64,000 nt of DNA, from NCBI GenBank assembly GCA_902530745.1, contig CACABO010000007.1, positions 1-64,000 on the forward strand, read 5' to 3'. The position numbers and the translations under genes were made by a program. The notes below the pieces were generated by a model. It was not told the DNA's origin. It saw only the letters and a program-made list of their open reading frames with translations, and made no database searches. Source of the stretch: an uncultured Alphaproteobacteria bacterium. GTDB lineage: Bacteria; Pseudomonadota; Alphaproteobacteria; HIMB59. This document shows, one piece after another, positions 18,103 through 27,274 of the stretch (the stretch's first letter is position 1; each line of letters begins with the position of its first letter).

Positions 18103-18561
18103 ATGTCAATAAAATCAGTAAAAGAACACCTTAGTATTATCGCCCCTGACCTAGAGATATCAGAATTTAAAGAGTCAACAGCAACTGTTGAACAAGCTGC
18201 AAACGCTCATAATGTTGAGAAAGGACAAATAGTAAAAACAATTGCTTTAATTATAGAAAAACCAATTTTGTTAATGACTTCTGGAAATGTAAAAATCGAT
18301 AATAAAAAATATAAGAATTTCTTCAAAAAAAAGGCAAAAATGCTGACTGCCAATGAGACATTGCAAATCACCTCTCACCCTATTGGCGGAGTTTGTCCTT
18401 TTGGATTACCAAATAAACTAGATATTTATTACGATAAGTCCTTAAATAACTTTGATATAGTTATACCAGCAGCAGGATCTACAAATAGTTCTGTGAAAAT
18501 TCAAACAAAAAGGCTTATAGAATTAACTAGTGCTTTTAAAGTTGATGTATGTAAAAAGTAA
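18103..18561 (+). CDS. YbaK/EbsC-type aminoacyl-tRNA deacylase
   Basis: The 152-residue protein is a trans-editing enzyme of the INS/YbaK superfamily that hydrolyses mischarged aminoacyl-tRNA. Recognisable motifs are KGQIVKTIALII (catalytic lysine region), LLMTSGNVKIDNKKY, and HPIGGVCPFGLPNKLDIYYD (the G-G-V-x-P-x-G signature). The C-terminal PAAGSTNSSVKIQT is also typical. The exact tRNA specificity (Cys-tRNA-Pro or another) cannot be read from the sequence. A second superfamily member lies at 26756. Confidence 0.92.
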   Translation: MSIKSVKEHLSIIAPDLEISEFKESTATVEQAANAHNVEKGQIVKTIALIIEKPILLMTSGNVKIDNKKYKNFFKKKAKMLTANETLQITSHPIGGVCPFGLPNKLDIYYDKSLNNFDIVIPAAGSTNSSVKIQTKRLIELTSAFKVDVCKK

Positions 18562-18575
18562 GTAAAAACAATATA

Positions 18576-18848
18576 TTATTTACTGTTATTATACTTAGAT
18601 TTTACAATTTTTGGAGCAGTTGCAAAAGTAGCCGCAGTCATAAAAGTTCCAAAAATAAGAAGAAAATGTGCGCTAGCTGTGATACCAAAAATCAAAAAAG
18701 AGCCAAAATATAGTGAAAAAATTATACACCACATCCATGCTAAAAGTTGCATAATTAGGTGTCTCAGGGCAACACTAGGTATTTTTCTTAGAGGATTCCA
18801 GTCAGCGTCCATGACTCCACTGTAAATTTGCATAAACATGTTTTTCAT
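18576..18848 (-). CDS. small membrane protein, unknown
   Basis: This 90-residue protein has two hydrophobic segments (about 30-50 and 55-78). The N-terminal cytosolic part, SGVMDADWNPLRKIPSVALRHLIMQ, reads like a conserved motif, but I cannot name the family. It is convergent with the deacylase gene (14-base gap) and divergent from the DsbA-fold isomerase. The downstream QLLAWMWCIIF is strongly hydrophobic. Confidence 0.6.
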   Translation of the reverse strand: MKNMFMQIYSGVMDADWNPLRKIPSVALRHLIMQLLAWMWCIIFSLYFGSFLIFGITASAHFLLIFGTFMTAATFATAPKIVKSKYNNSK

Positions 18849-18929
18849 GGCCTTTTATACATGCGACAGATGTGACCAGATCACTTATTTTTAATAATAA
18901 TTTTAATTATTTCAGTTAAGGTAGAACCT

Positions 18930-19523
18930 ATGAGAAAAATTGAATTCTGGTACTCAATTGGAAGTACATATACTTACCTCTCTACGCAAAGATTAGCGCA
19001 GATAGAGACTGAAAATGAAGTTATATTTGAATGGTCTCCTTTCAGTGTAAGATCAAGAATGATTGAAATGGAGAATGTCCCTTTTATGGCTGAAAAAAAA
19101 AGAGATAAGATTGATTATATGTGGCGGGATGTTCAAAGAAGAGCTAACTTCTATGGATTTAATGCAAAAGTTCCTGCTCCCTACCCACTTAAAGAGTTTG
19201 ATTTAGCCAACAAAGTTGCAATTTTGGGAAAAGATCAAGGGTGGATCAAAGAATATACTATTTTAACCTATAAAAAGTGGTTTTTAGAGCATTTGGAGCC
19301 TGGATTAGAACCAAATTTGAGTTCTACTCTTAAAGAAATTGGACTTGATTCAGATAGTTTAATAAAACAAGCTCAAACAGACGAAATTGAACAAAAATAT
19401 TTAAAAAGTACAGAAATGGCTAAAAATAAAGGTATTTTTGGAAGTCCCACATTTATCGTTGAAAATGAGGTTTTTTGGGGTGATGACAGATGTGAAGATG
19501 CCATAAAATGGCTTGCAAAATAA
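18930..19523 (+). CDS. 2-hydroxychromene-2-carboxylate isomerase family (DsbA fold)
   Basis: This 197-residue protein of the kappa-GST / HCCA-isomerase family has the thioredoxin-like start IEFWYSIGSTYTYLSTQRL (S at the position that activates glutathione in the family). It also has FGSPTFIVENEVFWGDDR near the end, which carries the family cis-proline. NahD-type members isomerise hydroxychromene carboxylate during naphthalene breakdown, but many homologues lie outside aromatic pathways and nothing here suggests one. It stands alone before the long gap. Confidence 0.88.
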   Translation: MRKIEFWYSIGSTYTYLSTQRLAQIETENEVIFEWSPFSVRSRMIEMENVPFMAEKKRDKIDYMWRDVQRRANFYGFNAKVPAPYPLKEFDLANKVAILGKDQGWIKEYTILTYKKWFLEHLEPGLEPNLSSTLKEIGLDSDSLIKQAQTDEIEQKYLKSTEMAKNKGIFGSPTFIVENEVFWGDDRCEDAIKWLAK

Positions 19524-20044
19524 TGTCTATTTTCAATTTTTTTGCGTTTTTAGGTACATTGAAATTTTATTAAGTATAAATCCTTAGGTAATTTTATGAA
19601 TTTGACTATTGATTTACTAAAAAAAATATTGATAATATTCTAACTCAAAATTCAAATATTTCAAAAATTTTGTGAGTGTCGCAATTTACATAAGCTTTTT
19701 TACCTAATATTGTTCAGTTTTAATGCTTTTTAATAGTTTTTTTGAAATCACAGATTGGAGAAACTGTTTTGATAGTTTTATTGGAAAGTAATCTTAACTA
19801 TCACTTAATTTAGTGCTCTAATTTGCTATTTAATTAGATAAAATGTGTGAATATTTATTTAATTCCTTCAAAATCAAATTAATTTTCAATATTTATTGTT
19901 AATAACTCATTTTATGTTTATTTTATTTTTGATTTAGTCAGATTATTTGTTTTATCTTTCTAGATGTAATATAAAATAAATGTAAAAATTAGTTAGTAAA
20001 TACAATATTTTATTATAAATATTTAATATAAATTATAATAAAGT
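19524..20044. other. 521-base gene-free region
   Basis: This is the only long gap in the window. It holds no open frame above about 15 codons that looks like a protein. It is extremely AT-rich. A weak inverted repeat is visible (GATAGTT at 19771-19777 with AACTATC at 19796-19802). No tRNA, no clear intrinsic terminator and no repeat array were seen. It is flanked by the 3' end of the isomerase gene and the 3' end of typA, so it is not an obvious promoter region for either. It could hold a small RNA or decayed sequence. Confidence 0.5.
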
Positions 20045-21862
20045 TTATAGATTTCCAACTTTTGAAAATTTTTTTCTCTCGTTTGGATCAAGATACCTTT
20101 TTCTTAGTCTTAAGTTTTTAGGAGTAACCTCCAATAATTCGTCAGAATTGATGTAGGTCATCATTTCCTCAAGTGACATCATCCTAGGGGCAGTTAAATT
20201 TACGGCCTCATCAGACCCAGATGCTCTGACATTAGTTAATTGTTTTCCTTTTAGAACATTTATCTCTAAATCATTATCTCTAGTATGCTCACCGACTACC
20301 ATACCTTGATAAACAGGTGTTTGGTGTTTAACAAACATTACACCTCTATCTTGAAGCTTCCAAATAGCATAAGCTATTGCTTTACCGTTTCCTGTGGAAA
20401 TTAACGCGCCTGCCCTTCTCTCTGTAATCTCCCCTTTAAAAGGTTTATACGAGTGAAACACTCTATTTAATACACCAGTTCCTCTTGTGTCTGTTAAAAA
20501 CTTACTTTGATAGCCAATTAGTCCTCTAGAGGGCGCAATAAATAATAACCTTGTTTTATCAATTCCAGATTTTCTCATATCTAACATATCAGCTTTTCTT
20601 TGACTCATGTTATCAATAACTATACTAGAAAACTCTTCATCTACATCTATCGTTACCTCTTCATAGGGTTCACACTTTGTCCCCTCTACATCTTTGTAAA
20701 CTACTTTAGGTCTAGAAAGAGATAATTCAAAACCCTCTCGTCTCATGGTTTCTATTAAAACACCTAATTGCAATTCACCTCTTCCTCCAATTTCAAATGA
20801 ATCTTTATTTTGATTTTCTGAGAAGGTAATAGCAACGTTTGTCTCAGCCTCAGCTATTAATCTATTTCTTATTAAAGTTGATGTTACTTTTTTACCTTCA
20901 GTTCCAGCTAATGGTGAGTCATTAACCATAATGTTTATTGACATAGTAGGAGGATCTATTGGTGTAGATTTTATTGGTGTTTTTATATCAGTTGAACAAA
21001 TGGTGTCTGATACTGATGTGATTGATAAACCTGCTATGCAAACTATATCTCCAGTGTTAACTGAGTTAACAGTTATTTTTTTAGTTCCCTCAAATTTTAA
21101 AAGTTTAGTAAGTCTTCCAGTTTCAATGATTTTACCAGATAAGTTTAAAGCATGAACGCTGTCGTTTATTTTTGCAGATCCCTGCTCTACTCTTCCAATT
21201 AGACATCTTCCTAAGTATGGATCATAGTCTAAAAGTGTTGATAACATTGCAAAAGGTCTAGTATTATCAACATCTGGTGATGGTACATGACTGATAATTT
21301 TATTTAACAGAGGCGTTAGGCTGGATCTATCATCTGACAAATCATTAACACACCATCCACTTCTACCTGATGCATATAAAACTGGAAAATCTAATTGTTG
21401 AGTATTTGCATCAAGTGAGACAAATAAATCAAAAACTTCGTTTAACACATCATCCGGTCTTGAGTCAGATTTATCGATTTTATTGATTACTACTATCGGC
21501 TTAAGTCCTTGTTTTAATGCCTTTCCTAAAACAAATTTTGTCTGAGGCATTGGACCTTCTGAAGAGTCAATAAGCAAGATAACACCATCAACCATTGATA
21601 AGACACGTTCTACTTCACCACCAAAATCTGCATGTCCAGGTGTATCGATTATATTTATTCGAGTATCTTGAAAAATTATAGAAGTAGGCTTTGCTAAAAT
21701 AGTTATGCCTCTCTCTTTTTCTAAATCATTAGAGTCCATAATTCTTTCTGATATTTCTTGATTATCTCTAAAAATTCCACATTGCTTCAATAAATTATCA
21801 ATAAGAGTAGTTTTCCCATGATCAACATGAGCAATGATTGCAAGATTCTTAATATCGTTCAT
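20045..21862 (-). CDS. typA: ribosome-associated GTPase TypA/BipA
   Basis: The 605-residue translational GTPase is related to EF-G and LepA and helps ribosome assembly and stress adaptation. The G domain has [27 protein letters not shown] (switch I), [14 protein letters not shown] and NKIDKSD. EF-G-like domains follow, then the BipA-specific C-terminal region ([21 protein letters not shown] is split over the EF-G domain V boundary). Length is normal. It is the last gene of a minus-strand set, 26 bases after the J-domain gene. Confidence 0.97.
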   Translation of the reverse strand: MNDIKNLAIIAHVDHGKTTLIDNLLKQCGIFRDNQEISERIMDSNDLEKERGITILAKPTSIIFQDTRINIIDTPGHADFGGEVERVLSMVDGVILLIDSSEGPMPQTKFVLGKALKQGLKPIVVINKIDKSDSRPDDVLNEVFDLFVSLDANTQQLDFPVLYASGRSGWCVNDLSDDRSSLTPLLNKIISHVPSPDVDNTRPFAMLSTLLDYDPYLGRCLIGRVEQGSAKINDSVHALNLSGKIIETGRLTKLLKFEGTKKITVNSVNTGDIVCIAGLSITSVSDTICSTDIKTPIKSTPIDPPTMSINIMVNDSPLAGTEGKKVTSTLIRNRLIAEAETNVAITFSENQNKDSFEIGGRGELQLGVLIETMRREGFELSLSRPKVVYKDVEGTKCEPYEEVTIDVDEEFSSIVIDNMSQRKADMLDMRKSGIDKTRLLFIAPSRGLIGYQSKFLTDTRGTGVLNRVFHSYKPFKGEITERRAGALISTGNGKAIAYAIWKLQDRGVMFVKHQTPVYQGMVVGEHTRDNDLEINVLKGKQLTNVRASGSDEAVNLTAPRMMSLEEMMTYINSDELLEVTPKNLRLRKRYLDPNERKKFSKVGNL

Positions 21863-21888
21863 TGAGATAGATGTCTTATAGATTAAAA

Positions 21889-22548
21889 TTAACTATTTAA
21901 AAGCTTATTTTTTGCTTCAGTTATTAAATTAGATAAATAATTATTACCATCTTTGTCAGGATGGAACTTCTTCATTAAGTCATAATATGATTTTTTAATA
22001 TCATCATCAGAAGCTCCTTTTTTAAGACCCAAAACTGATAGCGCTTCCTCCTCTGTCATTTGTGATTTGTCTGAAGAGGATGTTGATTGTTTATTTTGAC
22101 TAATAATTACATTTAAAATATTAAATCCACGAGGATCATTTATTTTTAGTTCCTCTAAGAGCTTCGATACCTCATTTTGAGATAGGGAGGAAAAAGAACG
22201 GCCTTTAAAAACTCCCTCTATAATATGAATTGTAGCTTGACGTGATTGTAACACAATTTCAATTTGTAAATACTTAGTATTAATTTTTGGTTTGAACTTA
22301 CTTCCAAAAGAAGATCGCGAAAACAAGTTTAATATAGTTAGTAATGATGAGATCCTTCGAAAAAAAAGTAAAGCAGGAGCTAAAGCAACAGGTAAAAAAT
22401 TTAATTTTCCTGAAAAAATTAAAAAACATCCTAGAATTACTATTAATGAAATAATTAAATATTTTTTATAACGAGACGATAATTGATTGCCAAAAAAAAC
22501 AAAGATACATATAGCTACAATTGAAAATAACAATAAGAGTTTAATCAT
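21889..22548 (-). CDS. membrane-anchored J-domain protein
   Basis: The 219-residue protein has two or three N-terminal hydrophobic segments (about 2-18, 30-48 and 50-65) and a middle part. The C-terminal J-domain (about 163-219) has the HPD motif at 196-198 (MKKFHPDKDG). Terminal J-domains after membrane helices resemble DjlA/Tim14-like proteins that recruit DnaK to the membrane. Here the order of domains is membrane part first, J-domain last. The ATG overlaps the msrA stop by four bases. Confidence 0.85.
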   Translation of the reverse strand: MIKLLLLFSIVAICIFVFFGNQLSSRYKKYLIISLIVILGCFLIFSGKLNFLPVALAPALLFFRRISSLLTILNLFSRSSFGSKFKPKINTKYLQIEIVLQSRQATIHIIEGVFKGRSFSSLSQNEVSKLLEELKINDPRGFNILNVIISQNKQSTSSSDKSQMTEEEALSVLGLKKGASDDDIKKSYYDLMKKFHPDKDGNNYLSNLITEAKNKLLNS

Positions 22549-23120
22549 CCTAAATTAATTTTTAATTGTTTAATCCTCTGCTCTCTTCCACAACTGTACT
22601 TGTAATATGTATATCTTATTGGATTTTTTTTGTAATAATCCTGATGATAATCCTCTGCAACATAAAAGTTTTTAAAAGGTAAGATCAATGTTTCTACCTT
22701 CTTTTTATGATTTTCCTGAATTTTATCTATGTAAAAGTTAAATTTATCTATAACAATTCGATCATTGCTGAAAAGAGCGCTTTTATATGAATAACCTTTA
22801 TCACAAAATTGACCAGCACCATCAAAAGGATCAATATTTACAAAAAAAACCCTGATGATCTTATCTAAACTAACAATATCTGAGTCAAAAATAATTTCAG
22901 CCACTTCTATATGACCTGTATCACCCTTGACAACCTCTTGATAAGTTGGATTTTCAACATGACCTCCTGAATAGCCAGATCGAACGTCAATTACACCTTT
23001 TAATTTTTCATAAACCTCCTCAACACACCAGAAACACCCACCAGCTAGGTAAATTGTATTAATTTTTGCGTAAGCTGTAATAGGTAACAATAATAAGAAA
23101 AGAAAAAGTCTAAAGATCAT
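22545..23120 (-). CDS. msrA: peptide-methionine (S)-S-oxide reductase MsrA, exported
   Basis: MsrA reduces methionine-S-sulfoxide in oxidised proteins. The catalytic motif GGCFWCVEE (Cys29) and the family segments SGYSGGHVENPTYQEVV, GDTGHIEVAEI and YHQDYY are present. A C-terminal C-G-R-E gives the resolving cysteine. The first 18 residues (FRLFLFLLLLPITAYA) form a signal peptide, so this copy probably protects periplasmic proteins. It overlaps the aminotransferase gene and the J-domain gene by four bases each. Confidence 0.95.
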   Translation of the reverse strand: MIFRLFLFLLLLPITAYAKINTIYLAGGCFWCVEEVYEKLKGVIDVRSGYSGGHVENPTYQEVVKGDTGHIEVAEIIFDSDIVSLDKIIRVFFVNIDPFDGAGQFCDKGYSYKSALFSNDRIVIDKFNFYIDKIQENHKKKVETLILPFKNFYVAEDYHQDYYKKNPIRYTYYKYSCGREQRIKQLKINLG

Positions 23121-23959
23121 ATTGCGTTGATAAATAAATTACGAAACTTCAATGTATTTAGACCGGGCTTACCGTTTGAAATAGTAAATTTATCAACTTT
23201 AACTATGGGCATTACAAAATTAGTAGCACTTGTCATGAATGCTTCATCTGCATCAAGAAGGGATTTAATGGAAAATTTTTTTTCCTCAAATTTAAATTTA
23301 TTTTTTTTTAATATAGATATTAATTTATGCCTTGTACAACCCTTTAAAATTCTAAAGTTAAGTGGGTGTGTAATACATTTATTTTTTTTAATAATCCAAA
23401 TACTTGAGGAATTGCCCTCAGTTATCATATTTCTATTATCAAATAATACTGCTTCATGTGATTTATTCTCTTTCGCATGATTTGCAGCTAAAACATTACC
23501 CAATAGAGAAATACTTTTAATATCTGACCTATGCCACCTTATATCTGGGTAAAGAGATGTTTTTACACCTTTTAGTGCTAACTTATTTAAATATTCAAAG
23601 TTTTTATTAATTGAATAAATAATAATATTAGGCTTAAGTTTATCAGGGTATTTGTGTTCCCTTGGGTTTTGATCCCCTCTTGTAATTTGGATGTAAATTA
23701 TACCCATTTTTAATTTATTTAATTTTTTGATTTTATTGGTGATATTAATTATTTGATTTCTATTGAATTTAGTTTTCATGTTCATTTTTTTTAAAGAAAC
23801 AAACAATCTGTTTATATGAAGATTTAAATCTACTAATTCACCTTTAAATACAGCAATAACCTCATAAACCCCATCAGAGAATTGAAAACCTCTGTCTGTT
23901 ACACTGACATACGATTGATTTAGAGGTTTATATTTTCCATTAATATAACAGGTTGTCAT
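23117..23959 (-). CDS. PLP-dependent class IV aminotransferase, D-amino-acid transaminase type
   Basis: The 280-residue protein belongs to the branched-chain / D-amino acid aminotransferase / aminodeoxychorismate lyase fold. Motifs are ISVTDRGFQFSDGVYEV-like (SVTDRGFQFSDGVYEV), IYIQITRGDQNPREH with the R-G segment, and DIRWHRSDIKSISLLGNVLA, containing the PLP-binding lysine. AVLFDNRNMITEGNSSSIW is also present. This pattern is most like D-alanine transaminase (dat). The product D-Glu or D-Ala would feed peptidoglycan. It heads the set dat-like, msrA, J-domain gene, typA. Confidence 0.88.
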   Translation of the reverse strand: MTTCYINGKYKPLNQSYVSVTDRGFQFSDGVYEVIAVFKGELVDLNLHINRLFVSLKKMNMKTKFNRNQIINITNKIKKLNKLKMGIIYIQITRGDQNPREHKYPDKLKPNIIIYSINKNFEYLNKLALKGVKTSLYPDIRWHRSDIKSISLLGNVLAANHAKENKSHEAVLFDNRNMITEGNSSSIWIIKKNKCITHPLNFRILKGCTRHKLISILKKNKFKFEEKKFSIKSLLDADEAFMTSATNFVMPIVKVDKFTISNGKPGLNTLKFRNLFINAI

Positions 23960-23988
23960 AAGAATATCTTTTTGATTATATTAATACC

Positions 23989-24792
23989 ATGATTCTTAAA
24001 AGACGAGATTTTATTAAAAAATTATCATGTGCGTGTTGTGCACCTTTATTTTTACCTTCTTGTACTGAGGTAGCTATTACAAATCGTAAACAACTCTCTA
24101 TTATTTCAGATGAAAGTATAAACAAACAAGCTCTTCAAGCTTACGAACAAGTCAAAAAACAAGAAAATTTAATAGAGTCTGGGCAAAATTTTAGAGCTTT
24201 AAGAGAGGTTGGTTTCAGAGTTACGGAGTCTGTAGAAGAGTATTTTTTAAAAATGGGTCAATCAGACTCGATAAAAAACTATAATTGGGAATTCATATTA
24301 ATTGATGAGAAGGAAACACTTAATGCTTGGTGTATGCCTGGTGGTAAAATAGCTTTTTACACAGGGATCTTAGATGTTGCCGCTAATAATGATGGTTTGG
24401 CCTCAATAATGGGTCATGAAATTGCACATGCGGTTGCTCGCCATAGTGTTGAAAGGGCCAGCCAAGCATTAGCAATAAATGTTGGCACTACTATCTTGGA
24501 TATTGCCTTAGAGGGCGCCCTTTCGAGTACCTCAGCTGATGATTATTTAGTAAATTTAGGTCTATCTTTACCTTTTAACAGATTACAAGAATCGGAGGCT
24601 GATTATTTAGGCTTGGCCTTTATGACTATGGCCAAATACGACAATCATGAGTCATATAAAGTCTGGCAGCGAATGGCTGAAGTGCAAAAAGGAAACACAC
24701 CACCAGAGTTTTTATCTACGCACCCTTCCCCCAAAAATCGTATTGAAAAGCTTAAAAACTGGATACCTGAAGTTGATTTAAGATTTACCTAA
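23989..24792 (+). CDS. M48 family zinc metallopeptidase, lipoprotein
   Basis: The 267-residue peptidase has the zinc motif H143-E-I-A-H147 (IMGHEIAHAVARHS), and the third ligand is in RLQESEADYLG. STHPSPKNRIEKLKNW is the typical M48 C-terminal signature. The N-terminus combines a twin-arginine-like start (LKRRDFIKKL) with a lipobox (FLPSC, Cys25). It is therefore predicted to be an exported lipoprotein like LoiP/YcaL, which degrade misassembled outer-membrane proteins. It diverges from the aminotransferase gene 29 bases away. Confidence 0.9.
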   Translation: MILKRRDFIKKLSCACCAPLFLPSCTEVAITNRKQLSIISDESINKQALQAYEQVKKQENLIESGQNFRALREVGFRVTESVEEYFLKMGQSDSIKNYNWEFILIDEKETLNAWCMPGGKIAFYTGILDVAANNDGLASIMGHEIAHAVARHSVERASQALAINVGTTILDIALEGALSSTSADDYLVNLGLSLPFNRLQESEADYLGLAFMTMAKYDNHESYKVWQRMAEVQKGNTPPEFLSTHPSPKNRIEKLKNWIPEVDLRFT

Positions 24793-24844
24793 AGCGTTGT
24801 TTTGTCATACTTCAAACAAATCAGAAATTTAATATATTTGATTT

Positions 24845-25063
24845 ATGAACAAAGTTATTAAGTTAAAAAAGCAGTCTAAAACAAGTGAATCCGATAGCAT
24901 AAAACAGCTAAACAGTAAGCTGAACAAACTTGATAAGAAAATCGATAATCTCTATGAAAGATTAGACGGTCATATCAACAAAATAGATAAAGTTTATTCT
25001 AGACTAGAGGAACATTTTTCTGGTATCGAAAAGCTTTTATCCTTCTTTAAATTTAGAAAATAA
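24845..25063 (+). CDS. small coiled-coil protein
   Basis: This 72-residue protein is almost wholly a charged coiled coil. Heptad-like spacing of L/I runs from KQLNSKLNKLDKKIDNLY through HINKIDKVYSRLEEHFSGI. It has a lysine-rich start and end, with no signal peptide. The stop abuts the convergent SRAP gene directly (no spacer). Function unknown; it may be a structural or partner-binding peptide. Confidence 0.6.
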   Translation: MNKVIKLKKQSKTSESDSIKQLNSKLNKLDKKIDNLYERLDGHINKIDKVYSRLEEHFSGIEKLLSFFKFRK

Positions 25064-25633
25064 CTATTTCGATAACTCATAATTTATGACTTCTGAAGAT
25101 CCTAGTAGCTCTTCATAATTGTCTGAAAACCATTTTCTTACATTATTTTTATTAATAATGACTGGATTTCTATTGTGAATAAATTCTATATTTTCCAAAG
25201 AGGATTTAGTTAAAATTGAAAAATAAACGGTATCTTCTATCAATTTATATACACCTGCAAAAAAACTGACTGGTGTTTTGGTAAATAGTTTATATTTTTC
25301 TTTCAATTCTGGTGTTTTCAACCATTCAAAATAACTACTAAAAGGTACCAAACAGCGATTATTTGCAATGAGGCTATTACTAAAAGATTTTTCGTGTACT
25401 GTCTCTGATCGAATATTGAAAAGTGTATTTCCTTTCGGAAGCCAATCAAATGACAAACCCCAACTTGATTGTTTAAATACAAATTTAGAGTTTAGATTAA
25501 AGACAATAGGTGCTTTATTGGTAGGGCAAATATCTTCATTTTTATAATCAAATATTGATTTGAAGTTATTTATAGTTTCCATCTTAAAAGAGGAGTGATT
25601 GTCTTTAAGATTTAGCGAATATCTTCCGCACAC
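25064..25633 (-). CDS. SRAP-domain protein (HMCES/YedK family)
   Basis: SRAP proteins form covalent thiazolidine crosslinks with abasic sites in single-stranded DNA through Cys2. This 189-residue protein starts MCGRYSLN with a GTG codon, and the need for Cys at position 2 fixes that start. Other conserved parts are NIRSETVHEKSF, NRCLVPFSSYFEW (active-site Glu) and FIHNRNPVII (active-site His, in place of the usual H-x-R-M-P). It is slightly shorter than the usual 220 residues. Confidence 0.93.
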   Translation of the reverse strand: MCGRYSLNLKDNHSSFKMETINNFKSIFDYKNEDICPTNKAPIVFNLNSKFVFKQSSWGLSFDWLPKGNTLFNIRSETVHEKSFSNSLIANNRCLVPFSSYFEWLKTPELKEKYKLFTKTPVSFFAGVYKLIEDTVYFSILTKSSLENIEFIHNRNPVIINKNNVRKWFSDNYEELLGSSEVINYELSK

Positions 25634-25635
25634 TA

Positions 25636-26718
25636 TTAAATTTTTCTAAAATTCAAGTAGTTAGAAATGTCAAAGTCCTTATATGAAGTTCTTAAACCTA
25701 AAAATTGAAAATAATCATCCCTAATTTTTTTCCCAAGAGAGGTATCAGTATAATTATCTAAAACACCATTGATATTTTTTTTGGCTTCAATAACAATATC
25801 GTTAGGTAGTTGCCTGAATTCTACACCAAGTGACTTCAATTTTTCTATAGCCACAACCTCTTTATACATAAAATCAGACAACATTTCTTGATTTTCTGAC
25901 TGACAAGCATACTCGATGATGCTCTTAGCTTCATTATCAAAAGAGTTCCATTTATCTAAATTCATTCCTAATGAAATAGAAACTGTAGGTTTTTTAAAAT
26001 CTGGATAATAACAATAATTTGTTACTTTATAAAAACCAAAAGCTAAATCCATAACTGGATTTGACCAATCTGCAGCGTCTATAGCTCCACTTGCTAAAGA
26101 CTGAAGAATTTCACCTCCTGGTATATTTATAGAAGTTGCCCCCATAGTCTTTAATAAATCTCCTCCCATACCAGGACTTCTTATTTTAAGTTTAGAAACA
26201 TCCTCTAGACTGTTTAATTCGTTTTTGAACCAACCAAATAATGTAGATCCAGTATTACCAACTAAAAAATGTTTAATGTTAAAATTAGAACCTAATTCAT
26301 CCCATAATAATTGACCATTGCCAGAATATATCCATGAATTAAATTCCTCTGCAGTCATTCCAAAAGGAACAGCAGCAAAAAAAGGATAGGCTTTGTTCTT
26401 TCCTCCCCAATAAAACTCTGCTGAGTGATATAAATCAGCTGTTCCAGATGACACTGCATCAAACACCCCAAACGGTGGGACTAATTCACCAGCTGAGTAA
26501 ACATTAACTTTTATTCTTTTATTGGATAAGTTCTCAATTCGCTGAGCCAACCTGTTTGCACCTAAACCTATACCAGGAAAATTCTCTGGCCATGATGTAA
26601 CCATATTCAACTCTGTTATTGTGCTTGCGTTTACATTAAAACTAGAGAGTGCGGCAGCACCCAGTACAGGAATTGAGGCTTTTTTAATAAAATTTCTTCT
26701 ATTAATTTTTTTTTTCAT
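25636..26718 (-). CDS. TRAP transporter substrate-binding protein (DctP-like), Tat-exported
   Basis: From the ATG at 26718 this is a 360-residue DctP-type receptor. The signal is twin-arginine type (KINRRNFIKKASIPVLGAAA) with cleavage probably after NVNA. Motifs include TSWPENFPG, SAGELVPPFGVFDAVSSG, LKIRSPGMGG and GAIDAADW, resembling receptors for 2-oxo acids or related carboxylates (TakP-like). No DctQ or DctM membrane subunit is present nearby, so the permease must be elsewhere. It lies just downstream of nothing on its strand and diverges from the ProX-type gene. Confidence 0.92.
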   Translation of the reverse strand: MKKKINRRNFIKKASIPVLGAAALSSFNVNASTITELNMVTSWPENFPGIGLGANRLAQRIENLSNKRIKVNVYSAGELVPPFGVFDAVSSGTADLYHSAEFYWGGKNKAYPFFAAVPFGMTAEEFNSWIYSGNGQLLWDELGSNFNIKHFLVGNTGSTLFGWFKNELNSLEDVSKLKIRSPGMGGDLLKTMGATSINIPGGEILQSLASGAIDAADWSNPVMDLAFGFYKVTNYCYYPDFKKPTVSISLGMNLDKWNSFDNEAKSIIEYACQSENQEMLSDFMYKEVVAIEKLKSLGVEFRQLPNDIVIEAKKNINGVLDNYTDTSLGKKIRDDYFQFLGLRTSYKDFDISNYLNFRKI

Positions 26719-26755
26719 ATTTTTATATAAATAAGATAACACTTTATAAATAAAA

Positions 26756-27274
26756 ATGAAATTAGAAGCAAAAAGTTTATTAGCCGCACTTTATGATCAA
26801 AAAATTGAATATAAACTTTTTGAACACGAGGCTTTTTTTACTGTTGAGGAGTCTAGCAAACTAAAATCAGATTTGAATATGCAAGGCGCGCATACAAAAA
26901 ATCTTTTTTTGAGGGACAAAAAGAGAAATTTTTACTTACTCTCATGCTTAGATAGCACTGAAGTAGACCTAAAAATTATTAAAAACACTATACAGTGCCA
27001 AGGTAATCTCTCTTTTGGAAGTGCAGAATATTTATATGATAAACTTGGAGTCAAACCAGGCTCTGTTAGTCCCTACTCTTTAATAAATAATGTAAATAAG
27101 GATGTAAGTTTTTACTTAGATAAAAAAATCAATGATTATGAATTATGCAATTTTCACCCATTAGACAATACTAAAACAATTCAAGTAAAAACAGAGGATT
27201 GTATTAAATTTCTAAAAACAATTACGACTGTGCGATTAATTGATTTTACGACTATGGAAGTAATTAATCTCTGA
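26756..27274 (+). CDS. ProX-type Ala-tRNA(Pro) deacylase
   Basis: The 172-residue protein is a free-standing prolyl-tRNA editing domain of the PrdX/ProXp-ala group. It removes alanine mischarged onto tRNA-Pro. Signature parts are HEAFFTVEES (substrate side), GAHTKNLFLRDKK with the catalytic K, LDSTEVDLK, SFGSAEYLYDKLGVKPGSVSP and FHPLDNTKTI. The gene overlaps the convergent yajQ by 11 bases. Its presence suggests the ProRS in this genome lacks its own INS editing domain. Confidence 0.92.
   Translation: MKLEAKSLLAALYDQKIEYKLFEHEAFFTVEESSKLKSDLNMQGAHTKNLFLRDKKRNFYLLSCLDSTEVDLKIIKNTIQCQGNLSFGSAEYLYDKLGVKPGSVSPYSLINNVNKDVSFYLDKKINDYELCNFHPLDNTKTIQVKTEDCIKFLKTITTVRLIDFTTMEVINL

Noticed and set aside
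19605-19650. Tiny open frame in the long gap
   Set aside because: Fifteen codons, no ribosome binding site, and composition like the surrounding spacer.
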